A stretch of 55,675 nt of DNA from Arthrobacter sp. PsM3 (GTDB lineage: Bacteria; Actinomycetota; Actinomycetes; Actinomycetales; Micrococcaceae): positions 1 through 55,675 of the forward strand of contig NZ_JARUXE010000032.1 in assembly GCF_030433895.1 (NCBI RefSeq), given 5' to 3'. How positions within the stretch are numbered: the stretch's first letter is position 1; each line of letters begins with the position of its first letter. A model generated the notes under the pieces. It ran no database searches. It was not told where the DNA came from and saw nothing but the letters and a program-made list of their open reading frames with translations. Positions 12,795 through 21,253 of the stretch are shown piece after piece. The position numbers and the translations under genes were made by a program.

Positions 12795-15497
12795 ATGAAG
12801 CGGACCCTACTTCCCCCAAACAGTCACCTCGTCAGCCGGGTCGGAGCCGCACTGCTGGCTGCCACCCTTGTCGCCGGACCGGCCATGGCCGGCCCCGCGG
12901 CCGCCGTCGAGCCGGCACCGACGGCAACCCCGGCTGCGACGACGGCACCTTTGACACCGGCCACCCCCATCCCGCCGACGGACTCGCCAGCTCAGGCCCT
13001 GGCCACCGCAGCGCCGGCACCCACGCCGTCGGCAAGCACCGCCCGGCCAACGGTTGATAAAACGTCAGAGGCCTACCGGACCGCCATGGCCGAAGCCACC
13101 AAGGCCGGCGGCGCCGAGATGGGGCAGGGGACACGGGCCGCCGCGTCACCTGCCGGAGCCAAGACCGCGACCACCCAGGCACTGTCCACGCAAAGCACCT
13201 GGATGCCAAGTTTCGGCGTGCAGGGACTCGACGTCAGCCAGTACCAGGCCGGCGTCAACTGGCAGACCGAGTGGAACACGGGCGCCCGCTTCGCCTACAT
13301 CAAGGCCACCGAGGGAAACTACTTCACCAGCAGCACATTCAGCAACCAGTACCTGGGATCCAGGGCCGTTGGCATGATTCGCGGCGCCTACCATTTCGCC
13401 AACCCCGCGGCCTCCTCCGGCGCCGACCAGGCCCGGATCTTCGTCCAAAACGGCGGCGGCTGGAGCGCGGACGGCTACACCCTGCCTCCCGTACTCGATT
13501 TTGAAGGCAACCCCTACGCCGGCCAGACCATTAATGGCTACTACCAGGGCAACACGTGCTACGACATGACACCGGCCCAGCTGACGTCCTGGGCCAGCGA
13601 CTTTGGCAGCACCATGCAGGCACTGACCGGGCGCCTGCCTGTCATGTACACCACCACCTCGTGGTGGAACTACTGCACCGGGGGACCCGCCGGTTTCGGC
13701 AACTGGCCGCTGTGGATCGCGCGCTGGCCGGGCTTGCCCAGTGACAGCCCCGGCGCCCTGCCGGCCAGCTGGGCCAACTTCAGCTTCTGGCAGTACAGCG
13801 AGTCCGGACCCTTCGCCGGCGGCGCCGGTGACTCCAACGTCTGGAACGGCGACTACGCCAGCCTGCAGCGCTTCGCCACGGGCAGTCCGCCGCCGGCACC
13901 GCCGGCGCCGCCGGTCCCGACCGATCCGACACGCAGGCTCGTGGCGCCCGGCGATTTCGACGGCGACGGCCTGGCCGACCAGATCCAGCGCAGGGCCGAC
14001 GGCGAGCTCTGGTTCTACCCAGGCAACGGCGCAGGACAGTTTCTGGCGGGGCGCCGGATCGGATCCGGCTGGGGAATCTATGACCGGGTCCTCGGGGTGG
14101 GTGACTACAACTCCGATGGAAAAAACGATCTTGTCGCCAGGAAACTGGACGGCTCACTCTGGTTCTATGCGGGCACCGGAACGGTGTCGGCAACCGACGA
14201 GGGCTACCGTCCCGCCGTCAGGATCGGGGAATTCGGCTGGGACGCCTTTGACAGCCTCCTCGGCGTCAGGGATTTCGACGGCGACGGAAAGCCCGACCTG
14301 GTGGCCCGCACCCCGGACGGAAGCCTGTATCTCTATTCGGGGACCGGCACCGGCCAGACCGGCACGGCACGCAAGATCGACTTCGGCTGGCAGATTTTTG
14401 ACCAGCTCATCGCCATCCGGGACTTCGACGGCGACGGGACCAACGATCTCGCGGGCCGGCGGCCTGACGGGACCCTGTGGCTCTACTCCAACACCGGCCG
14501 CGCCGCCCTGGTCAACGGCCGCCAAATAGGTTCCGGCTGGGGAATCTACAACGACATCGTGGGCACCGGGGACGCCAACGGCGACCGGATGGCCGACTTC
14601 GTGGCCGGCGACGCCACCGGAGCCGTCTACTTCTATGCCGGAACCGCCATGAAGGACCAGGGCTACCAGACCGCCCGGAAGATCGGGGACTACGGCTGGG
14701 GTGGCTTCGACGCGCTCGTGGCAGTCCAGGACTTCAACGGGGACGGAAAAGGCGACCTGCTGGCCCGCAAGCCTGACGGATCCTTGTGGTTTTACCCCGG
14801 AAACGGGACAGGAGCCTACGGCACCCCGAAGAAGATCGGCGACTACGGCTGGGAGGTCTTCGATGCGTTCGCCGGCGTCGGGGACTTCAACGGCGACGGC
14901 AAGAACGACCTCGTGGCCAGGAAACCGGACGGGACGCTGTGGCTGTATCAGGGGACCGGGCGCGTGGATACGGCCAGCAACGGGTATTCCGGCGCGACCA
15001 AGATCGGCCTGGCCGGCTGGGAGGTCTTCGATACGATCACCGGCGTCGGGGATTTCAATGGCGACGGCAAGAACGACCTCCTCGCCCGGAAGCCCGACGG
15101 CTCGTTGTGGCTCTACAAGGGAACCGGGAAAGTCGACGCGGCCAACAGCGGCTATCAGGGTGCAGTCAAGGTCGGGGACTACGGCTGGGATGCCTTCGAC
15201 CAGCTCGTTGGCGCTGGCGACTTCAACGCCGACGGGAAGAACGACCTTCTTGCCCGCAGGCCCGACGGCACGCTATGGCTCTATCCCGGGGATGGCAGCG
15301 GCAAACCCGGCGCCACCATCCGGATCGGAACGGGCTGGAACGTCTATGACCGGATCCTCAACGGCTGGGACCTCAACGGCGACAAGACCCCGGATCTGGT
15401 CGCCCGCCGGCCGGACGGCTCCCTCTGGGCGTATTCAGGAACCGGGATGAAGCCCAGCGAGGGTTACCTTCCCCGCACCCTGGCCGTGGTTCTCTGA
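12795..15497 (+). CDS. Secreted GH25 lysozyme with ten FG-GAP/VCBS-type repeats
   Basis: A 900-aa exported muramidase. It has a signal peptide (about 1-34, cleaved near MAGPAAA), a Pro/Ala/Thr-rich linker to about 135, and a GH25 domain (about 138-362). Key acidic residues are visible: Asp146 in GLDVSQYQ, plus Asp235 and Glu237 in LDFEGNP. After a Pro-rich hinge come ten repeats of roughly 50 residues (about 384-900). Each centres on a calcium-binding-like loop (DFNGDGKNDLLAR) followed by PDGSLWLY, the FG-GAP/VCBS type that forms a beta-propeller. The enzyme cuts the MurNAc-GlcNAc bond, and the repeats probably anchor it to wall glycan. It is divergent from the tad operon and ahead of the polysaccharide locus. 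Confidence 0.93.
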   Translation: MKRTLLPPNSHLVSRVGAALLAATLVAGPAMAGPAAAVEPAPTATPAATTAPLTPATPIPPTDSPAQALATAAPAPTPSASTARPTVDKTSEAYRTAMAEATKAGGAEMGQGTRAAASPAGAKTATTQALSTQSTWMPSFGVQGLDVSQYQAGVNWQTEWNTGARFAYIKATEGNYFTSSTFSNQYLGSRAVGMIRGAYHFANPAASSGADQARIFVQNGGGWSADGYTLPPVLDFEGNPYAGQTINGYYQGNTCYDMTPAQLTSWASDFGSTMQALTGRLPVMYTTTSWWNYCTGGPAGFGNWPLWIARWPGLPSDSPGALPASWANFSFWQYSESGPFAGGAGDSNVWNGDYASLQRFATGSPPPAPPAPPVPTDPTRRLVAPGDFDGDGLADQIQRRADGELWFYPGNGAGQFLAGRRIGSGWGIYDRVLGVGDYNSDGKNDLVARKLDGSLWFYAGTGTVSATDEGYRPAVRIGEFGWDAFDSLLGVRDFDGDGKPDLVARTPDGSLYLYSGTGTGQTGTARKIDFGWQIFDQLIAIRDFDGDGTNDLAGRRPDGTLWLYSNTGRAALVNGRQIGSGWGIYNDIVGTGDANGDRMADFVAGDATGAVYFYAGTAMKDQGYQTARKIGDYGWGGFDALVAVQDFNGDGKGDLLARKPDGSLWFYPGNGTGAYGTPKKIGDYGWEVFDAFAGVGDFNGDGKNDLVARKPDGTLWLYQGTGRVDTASNGYSGATKIGLAGWEVFDTITGVGDFNGDGKNDLLARKPDGSLWLYKGTGKVDAANSGYQGAVKVGDYGWDAFDQLVGAGDFNADGKNDLLARRPDGTLWLYPGDGSGKPGATIRIGTGWNVYDRILNGWDLNGDKTPDLVARRPDGSLWAYSGTGMKPSEGYLPRTLAVVL

Positions 15498-15601
15498 GCA
15501 AACCGGTGCCCCGGACTGACTTAGACTACATAGAGCCATGATCCGAGGCAGACCCGTCAGCAGCACGGATCTTGCCGCCAATTCTCTGAGGAGCCCGCAC
15601 C

Positions 15602-17254
15602 TTGACGCATGCCATCTTGAGTCCACCGGACCGCAACCCCGGTGCCAGATGGTTCTGGTGGCCGCTGCTCGTCATCTTCGTGATGAGCTCCGGCTGGGCG
15701 CTTGCGTCGCCGATCTCATCGATCCCCGACGAACCTGCCCACATCGTCAAGGCCGCCGCCGTGGTCCGCGGTGAACTGGTCGGCGCCCAGACAGGCGAGG
15801 GCGGTCCGCTCCTGGCCGTCCAGGTTCCTCGATATATCGAGCACACGAACCAGATCACGTGCTTTGTGCGAAACGTCGCGGCCACCCCGAAATGCTCGCC
15901 GGCCGTCCCGGGAGATCCCACCGAAATAGTCTCGGGGCTGACCACCGCGGGCCTGTACAACCCCGTCTACTACGCCGCTGTCGGCTGGCCTTCGCTGCTG
16001 ACCAGCGGTTTCAAAGCCGTCTATGGCATGCGGCTCGTGAGCGCCCTCCTGACGAGCATCTTCCTGGCACTGGCGTTTTCCGCCTTGTCCCGCCTGCCGC
16101 GCAACAAGTGGGCCATCATGGCCCTGGCCGCCGCCGTCACCCCGATGACCCTTTTCCTGGGCGGCTCCGTCAACCCGAACAGCCTGGAATACGGGACAAC
16201 GGCAGCCATCGCGGCGAATCTGTTGCTTCTCCTGAAGGGGTCCCTGCAGGGCCGCGCCCTCGTGGTGCCGTTGGTCGCCACGACGGTCGCGGCCGCGCTG
16301 CTCGCCAATACCAAGGCCCTCTCACTGCTCTGGCTGCTTGTCGTCGTCGTCGCCGTCCTCATCCTCGGCACCGCAGCCGAACTCAAAGCCCTGCTGCGCC
16401 GGCCGGCGGTGTGGGCCGGAGCCGCTGTCATCGGCCTGTCATGCGCCTACGCGCTCTGGTGGGTCGCCAGCCACAACAGCCTCGCAAGCAAACCCTTCGA
16501 CGGCGCCGGACTGGGCTTTGATGCCGGGGCTGAAATCATGCTCGACAAGACATTCCTCTTTATGCACGGCTACATCGGCCAGTTCGGCTGGCTCGAGCTG
16601 GACGCCCCCACCGGCGTCATGGCGCTGTGGACCGCGGTCTTCTTCGCCACCGCCCTCGCGGGAATCATCTACGGCAGGGGCCGCTACCGCATCGCCACCA
16701 TCTTCCTCTCCGCGGCCCTGCTCCTGCTCCCCATCCTGCTGCAGGCCGTCATCATCACCGACCAGGGAATGGTGTGGCAGGGGCGCTACATCCTGGCGAT
16801 CTTCGTCCCCTGCCTCATGCTCGCGGGGGTCGCGCTGGACAACGCGAATCCCCGGCCGTGGCCCGCGCCCGCGGTGCCTGCACTCAACACCCTCGTTGTC
16901 CTGCTCGCGCTGTGCCAGGTCCTGACCTTCGTCTGGGTCCTGCGGCGCTACGTGACCGGCCTGGCCATGGACATCCGGTGGGGTGACATGATCGGCAATC
17001 CGCAGTGGCAGCCCCCGCTGGGGACCCTGGCGGTCGTTGCTGTCTTTGTGGCCGCCACCGTTCTCGGCGCGTTCCTCCTGCTGCGCCATGTCCGGGGCAA
17101 CTCGGTATCCGCCGCGGCGACTGCCGCCCCGGCCGCGGCCCTGGCAGCGCCGTCCCTGCCGGCCGTGGATTCCGGACTGCCCGGCGGCCGTGGCCCTGCC
17201 TCCCCCGCACCCGGGAACGAACGCCCCTTGCCCGTCAGGACGGGCAAACCATGA
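15602..17254 (+). CDS. DUF2142 polytopic membrane protein 1
   Basis: A 550-aa protein with about ten to twelve hydrophobic helices, matching the DUF2142 family found in surface-polysaccharide loci. Straight after the first helix is PDEPAH, the acidic motif placed as in GT-C glycosyltransferases that use polyprenyl-phosphate sugars outside the membrane. Other conserved points are NPVYYA, YGMRLVSALL, NPNSLEY and WQGRYIL. The C-terminal 50 residues are Pro/Ala-rich and cytoplasmic. The start is TTG, with GAGGAG before it. Its ATGA end overlaps the GtrA-like gene. It is a paralogue of the gene at 21250. Glycosyltransferase activity is inference. Confidence 0.85.
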   Translation: MTHAILSPPDRNPGARWFWWPLLVIFVMSSGWALASPISSIPDEPAHIVKAAAVVRGELVGAQTGEGGPLLAVQVPRYIEHTNQITCFVRNVAATPKCSPAVPGDPTEIVSGLTTAGLYNPVYYAAVGWPSLLTSGFKAVYGMRLVSALLTSIFLALAFSALSRLPRNKWAIMALAAAVTPMTLFLGGSVNPNSLEYGTTAAIAANLLLLLKGSLQGRALVVPLVATTVAAALLANTKALSLLWLLVVVVAVLILGTAAELKALLRRPAVWAGAAVIGLSCAYALWWVASHNSLASKPFDGAGLGFDAGAEIMLDKTFLFMHGYIGQFGWLELDAPTGVMALWTAVFFATALAGIIYGRGRYRIATIFLSAALLLLPILLQAVIITDQGMVWQGRYILAIFVPCLMLAGVALDNANPRPWPAPAVPALNTLVVLLALCQVLTFVWVLRRYVTGLAMDIRWGDMIGNPQWQPPLGTLAVVAVFVAATVLGAFLLLRHVRGNSVSAAATAAPAAALAAPSLPAVDSGLPGGRGPASPAPGNERPLPVRTGKP

Positions 17255-17850
17255 GCCGTACGACACCCTCGGACCCCGCAACGACTGACAAGCCCCAGAG
17301 GCTGCTGGGGAAGTTCTTTGGCCATAGCGCCATCCGCTACCTGATCGTGGGCGGGCTTTCATTCGCCGTCGACTTTGGCCTCCTCGTCCTCCTTCGCGAG
17401 GTCTTCCACTGGGAGGTCGGGATTGCCAGCGCCACCGCATTCCTCACCAGCCTGGTGTTCAATTTCCTGTTGCAGCGTAAGTTCTCTTTCGAATCCACGC
17501 ACCGCACCCATGTCAGCATGATCCGCTACGGAATGCTGGTGGCGGCCAACACCCTCGCCACGGTCCTCATTGTGCAGTTGCTGACACCAACGCCCCTCGG
17601 CTACATGGGCGGCAAGGTCATCTCCACGGCCGCCATGACCGTCTGGAACTACTTCCTCTACCAGCACTGGGTATTTGGCAAGAAGGCGACCCACCACGGC
17701 ACCCATGAACACAAACACCTGCCCGCAGGGTCCGCCGGCGCCCGGCCGACGGTGCCGGACGGGACTGTGCCGGACGGGACTGTGCCGGACGCTTCAGACG
17801 CGATGAGGCCCCCGGCGGACCCGGAATGGAAGCGGCCGGAGTCCAACTAG
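17251..17850 (+). CDS. GtrA-like membrane protein 1
   Basis: A 199-aa GtrA-family protein with four hydrophobic helices (about 28-150), including IRYLIVGGLSFAVDFGLL and the conserved FNFLLQRKFSF and YFLYQHWVFGKK segments. GtrA proteins are proposed to flip polyprenyl-phosphate-linked sugars across the membrane. It is coupled by ATGA overlap to the DUF2142 gene, so the two probably form a flippase/transferase pair. The cytoplasmic tail is His-rich (THHGTHEHKH) and contains VPDGT repeats from a 15-bp tandem repeat at 17752-17790. Confidence 0.88.
   Translation: MSRTTPSDPATTDKPQRLLGKFFGHSAIRYLIVGGLSFAVDFGLLVLLREVFHWEVGIASATAFLTSLVFNFLLQRKFSFESTHRTHVSMIRYGMLVAANTLATVLIVQLLTPTPLGYMGGKVISTAAMTVWNYFLYQHWVFGKKATHHGTHEHKHLPAGSAGARPTVPDGTVPDGTVPDASDAMRPPADPEWKRPESN
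17752..17790 (+). repeat. 15-bp tandem repeat in the GtrA tail
   Basis: The unit GTGCCGGACGGGACT occurs 2.6 times without a mismatch, encoding VPDGT repeats. It preserves the frame, so copy-number change would only alter tail length. Confidence 0.85.
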
Positions 17851-17866
17851 GACAACGCCATGACGG

Positions 17867-17901
17867 GGAAGGCCCGGACTGGGATCCAGTCCGGGCCTTC
17901 C
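17867..17901. terminator. Bidirectional hairpin between convergent genes
   Basis: A perfect 16-bp stem with a three-base loop (arms 17867-17882 and 17886-17901) lies between the convergent gtrA-like and rmlCD genes. There is no strong T run, but stem strength and position support a terminator acting on both strands. Confidence 0.7.
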
Positions 17902-17921
17902 GCATTCCAAATTTCGCAGCG

Positions 17922-19325
17922 CTACGCAGGGTTGCGCAGGTAGTCCGCCAGCCGCTGCGAGGCGTCGGCCGGGGCAAATCCCGTCGCCTTGATCTTGTCC
18001 AGCTCCAGGACGCTGTTGAGCGGCCGGGGTGCCGCTGACTTCCCCCGGAAGTAGTCCTCGGTGGAGATGCCGGTGACATCCCCGCGGGCCGCCCCCACCA
18101 GTTCAAAGACCTCCGCGGCGACATCCGCCCAGGACTGGGGCTCGCCGTCGTTGGTCAGGTTGTAGGTGCCATAAGGGGCCCTGACCTCCAGGAGGTGCCT
18201 GATGCCGGCGGCAAGGTCCTCGGCAAACGTCAGCCTGCCCACCTGGTCATCGACCACCGTCGGGGCAACTCCCTTGGCCGCCAGCGCGGCCATGGTGCGG
18301 ACAAAGTTGCCGCCTTCCCCAATGACCCAGCTGGTGCGGACGATGTAGTGGCTGGGGACCACGCTGACGGCGGCGTCCCCTGCGGCCTTCGTCTGGCCGT
18401 AGACGCCCAGCGGCGCGGGCCCCTCATCCTCGCTGTGGCTCTTCAGGGAGCCGTCAAAAACGTAATCGCTGGAGACGTGCACCAGCACCAGCCCGTAGCG
18501 CGCCGAAACCTTGGACAGTTCAGCGACGGCCGTGACGTTGAGGGCCCACGCCGTGCGGCGGCCCTCCTCCGTTTCCGCCTCGTCCACCGCGGTATAGGCC
18601 GCCGCGTTGATGATGGCGGTGTACCGCCGCCAGTTCCGGCTGGCAAAAGACGCCGGATCGGCCACATCGAATTCACTCCGGTCAGCGAACTCCACGCTCG
18701 TATCGCCGGCGTAGGCAGCCCGCAGTGCCTTGCCCAGTTGTCCGCCCGCCCCCAGCACCAGCGTCCGCCGCGGCGGCATCGGGACGACGTCCGCCAGCCG
18801 GGGGTGGGCCTTGTCCTTCTCGGAGAGCTCGGCCTGGTCCAGGGGAATGGGCCAGGGAATGGCGACGGTCTCGTCCGCGAGGTTCAGGAAGGTGTATTCC
18901 GCATCCGCGGACCAGTGGTCGTTGACCAGGTAGACGTAGGAGGTGTCGTCTTCCAGGGTCTGGTACGAGTTGGCGACGCCGCGCGGAATGTAGATCGCCT
19001 TGCCCGCATCCAGTTCCGCGGTGAAGACCGTGCCGAAACTCGGGCCTTCCCGCAGGTCCACCCAGGCACCGAAGATCCGTCCGGTGGCCACCGAGACGAA
19101 TTTGTCCCAGGGCTCGGCATGGATGCCCCGGGTGGTGCCGGCCTTGTCATTGAAGGAGATGTTGTTCTGGACCGGCCCGAAATCGGGCAGGCCGGCGGCC
19201 AGCATCCGTTCGCGCTGCCAGTTCTCTTTGAACCAGCCGCGGTTGTCCCCGTGGACCGGAAGGTCGAGAAGGAGGACCCCCGGGATGGGGGTCTCCGTGA
19301 CGGAGAGCTGTTTCTGAAACTCCAT
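17922..19325 (-). CDS. Bifunctional RmlC-RmlD (epimerase plus reductase)
   Basis: A 467-aa fusion for the last two steps of dTDP-L-rhamnose synthesis. The N-terminal half (about 1-185) is an RmlC-like cupin with RGIHAEPWDKF and YIPRGVANSYQ. The C-terminal half (about 190-467) is an RmlD-type NAD(P)-binding reductase with the GAGGQLGKAL nucleotide loop, SSDYVFDG and YGQTKAAGD (YxxxK). Fused RmlCD proteins are known in corynebacteria and relatives. The ATG at 19325 lies two bases after the rmlB stop; the longer frame would overlap rmlB. The cupin keeps a His in RGIHAEPW, although the sequence differs from the classic RGLHxQ. Confidence 0.92.
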   Translation of the reverse strand: MEFQKQLSVTETPIPGVLLLDLPVHGDNRGWFKENWQRERMLAAGLPDFGPVQNNISFNDKAGTTRGIHAEPWDKFVSVATGRIFGAWVDLREGPSFGTVFTAELDAGKAIYIPRGVANSYQTLEDDTSYVYLVNDHWSADAEYTFLNLADETVAIPWPIPLDQAELSEKDKAHPRLADVVPMPPRRTLVLGAGGQLGKALRAAYAGDTSVEFADRSEFDVADPASFASRNWRRYTAIINAAAYTAVDEAETEEGRRTAWALNVTAVAELSKVSARYGLVLVHVSSDYVFDGSLKSHSEDEGPAPLGVYGQTKAAGDAAVSVVPSHYIVRTSWVIGEGGNFVRTMAALAAKGVAPTVVDDQVGRLTFAEDLAAGIRHLLEVRAPYGTYNLTNDGEPQSWADVAAEVFELVGAARGDVTGISTEDYFRGKSAAPRPLNSVLELDKIKATGFAPADASQRLADYLRNPA

Positions 19326-19327
19326 TC

Positions 19328-20326
19328 CTACTGGCCCTGCTCCTTGTACTTGGCTTCCGTGGCGGCCTTCTGCGGCCGCCACCAGTCCTCATTGGCCCGG
19401 TACCAGGCAATGGTGTCCTCAATGCCGGCGTCGAAGTTTGAGAACTGCGGGCTCCAGCCCAGTTCAGTGCGGAGCTTGGAGGAGTCGATCGCGTAGCGCA
19501 TGTCATGACCGGGCCGGTCGATCACGTGGTCATACGCGTCCCGCGGCTGGCCCATGTGCGCCAGGATCAGTTCCACGACTTCCTTGTTGTTCTTCTCACC
19601 GTCAGCGCCAATCAGGTAGGTTTCCCCGATCAGGCCCTTGTCAATGATCGCCAGCACCGCCGAGGAGTGGTCATTGGCGTGGATCCAGTCCCGGACGTTC
19701 TCGCCCTTGCCGTACAGCTTCGGGCGGATCCCGTCGATCACGTTGGTGATCTGGCGCGGAATAAACTTTTCCACGTGCTGGTACGGGCCGTAGTTGTTCG
19801 AGCAGTTGCTGATCGTCGCCTGCAGCCCGAAGGACCGGACCCAGGCCCGTACCAACAGGTCCGAACCGGCCTTGGTGGAGGAATACGGGCTCGAGGGGTT
19901 GTACGGGGTGTTCTCGGTGAACCGCTCCGGATCATCAAGTTCCAGGTCGCCGTACACCTCGTCCGTCGAGATGTGGTGGAAGCGCTTGTTGTGCTTCCGG
20001 GCCGCCTCGATCAGGGTGTACGTGCCGATGATGTTCGTGTCCAGGAACGGACGCGGGTCCTGCAGCGAGTTGTCATTGTGTGACTCCGCGGCGTAATGCA
20101 CCACCACGTCGTGGGCGGCCACCAGCTCATCCACCAGCGGCTGGTCGCAGATATCGCCCTTGACGAACGCGAAACGGTCGGCCGGAAGATCCTTAAGCGA
20201 CTCCAGGTTGCCCGCGTACGTGATCTTGTCAAGGACCGTCACGAAGTTGTCCGTCGTGGACATAACGTAGTGGACAAAATTGGAGCCGATGAAGCCGGCG
20301 CCGCCGGTTACTAGTAGTCGCTGCAT
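19328..20326 (-). CDS. rmlB: dTDP-glucose 4,6-dehydratase
   Basis: A 332-aa extended short-chain dehydrogenase catalysing the second step of dTDP-rhamnose synthesis. It shows the NAD loop TGGAGFIGSNF, the catalytic STDEVYGDLE segment, YSSTKAGSD (YxxxK) and NNYGPYQHVEKFIPR, all typical of RmlB. The ATG at 20326 gives the normal N terminus MQRLLVTGG; the longer frame starting at 20359 would run into the rmlA leader. There is no clear Shine-Dalgarno. It is divergent from rmlA, with 57 bp between starts, and co-transcribed with rmlCD. Confidence 0.95.
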   Translation of the reverse strand: MQRLLVTGGAGFIGSNFVHYVMSTTDNFVTVLDKITYAGNLESLKDLPADRFAFVKGDICDQPLVDELVAAHDVVVHYAAESHNDNSLQDPRPFLDTNIIGTYTLIEAARKHNKRFHHISTDEVYGDLELDDPERFTENTPYNPSSPYSSTKAGSDLLVRAWVRSFGLQATISNCSNNYGPYQHVEKFIPRQITNVIDGIRPKLYGKGENVRDWIHANDHSSAVLAIIDKGLIGETYLIGADGEKNNKEVVELILAHMGQPRDAYDHVIDRPGHDMRYAIDSSKLRTELGWSPQFSNFDAGIEDTIAWYRANEDWWRPQKAATEAKYKEQGQ

Positions 20327-20383
20327 AGTTTCAAAGGTTACCGGATTTGGCCGATGCACGAGTTAGCAGGAAAGATGGGCAGT

Positions 20384-21253
20384 ATGCGCGGAATCATTTT
20401 GGCCGGCGGTACCGGCTCAAGGCTCCATCCGATTACACTCGGCGTCAGCAAGCAGCTGATGCCGGTCTTCGACAAGCCGATGATCTACTACCCGCTCTCC
20501 ACCCTGATCCTGGCCGGCATCCGGGACATCCTGATCATCACCACCCCGCACGACGCCGAGCAGTTCGAGCGGCTCCTGGGCGACGGCTCGCAGTTCGGTA
20601 TCAGCCTCACGTACAAGCAGCAGCCCTCCCCTGACGGTCTGGCACAGGCCTTCGTGCTCGGAGCCGAGCACATTGGCGACGAGCCTGTCGCGCTGGTTCT
20701 TGGTGACAACATTTTCTACGGACCGGGAATGGGCACCCAGCTGCGCCGTTTCGAGAACATCCAGGGCGGCGCCGTCTTCGGCTATTGGGTGTCCGACCCG
20801 AAGTCGTACGGTGTTGTGGAGTTCGATGCCAGCGGCAAGGCCATCTCGCTTGAGGAGAAGCCGGCGAAGCCCAAGAGCCACTACGCCGTGCCGGGCCTCT
20901 ACTTCTACGACAACGACGTCGTCGAGATCGCCCGGAACCTCAAGCCGTCACCTCGCGGCGAGCTTGAGATCACGGATGTCAACCGGACCTATCTCGAGCG
21001 CGAAAAGCTCCAGGTCGAGATCCTCCCCCGCGGCACTGCGTGGCTCGACACCGGAACGTTCAACGACCTCAATGACGCGTCCAACTTCGTCCGGACGACG
21101 GAGAACCGCCAGGGACTGAAGATCGGCGCCCCTGAAGAGATCTCCTGGCGCCTGGGCTTCCTCAGCGACGATGAGCTCCGCGAACGTGCCGAACCGCTCA
21201 TGAAGAGCGGCTACGGAAGCTACCTCCTCGGGCTGCTGGAAAACGGTCGTTGA
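20384..21253 (+). CDS. rmlA: Glucose-1-phosphate thymidylyltransferase
   Basis: A 289-aa nucleotidyltransferase making dTDP-glucose, the first step toward dTDP-rhamnose. It has the N-terminal GIILAGGTGSRLHPIT loop, KQLMPVFDKPMIYYP, LGDNIFYG and EEKPAKPKS, as in RmlA of the 290-residue class. The ATG at 20384 was chosen because AGGAAAG precedes it at a workable distance and the protein then begins at MRGIIL. The stop overlaps the TTG start of the following DUF2142 gene (TTGA), tying sugar-nucleotide supply to membrane glycan assembly. Confidence 0.95.
   Translation: MRGIILAGGTGSRLHPITLGVSKQLMPVFDKPMIYYPLSTLILAGIRDILIITTPHDAEQFERLLGDGSQFGISLTYKQQPSPDGLAQAFVLGAEHIGDEPVALVLGDNIFYGPGMGTQLRRFENIQGGAVFGYWVSDPKSYGVVEFDASGKAISLEEKPAKPKSHYAVPGLYFYDNDVVEIARNLKPSPRGELEITDVNRTYLEREKLQVEILPRGTAWLDTGTFNDLNDASNFVRTTENRQGLKIGAPEEISWRLGFLSDDELRERAEPLMKSGYGSYLLGLLENGR

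Noticed and set aside
17922..19382. Upstream start of rmlCD at 19382
   Set aside because: It would overlap rmlB by more than 50 bases, and the extra residues do not resemble RmlC. The ATG at 19325 is better.
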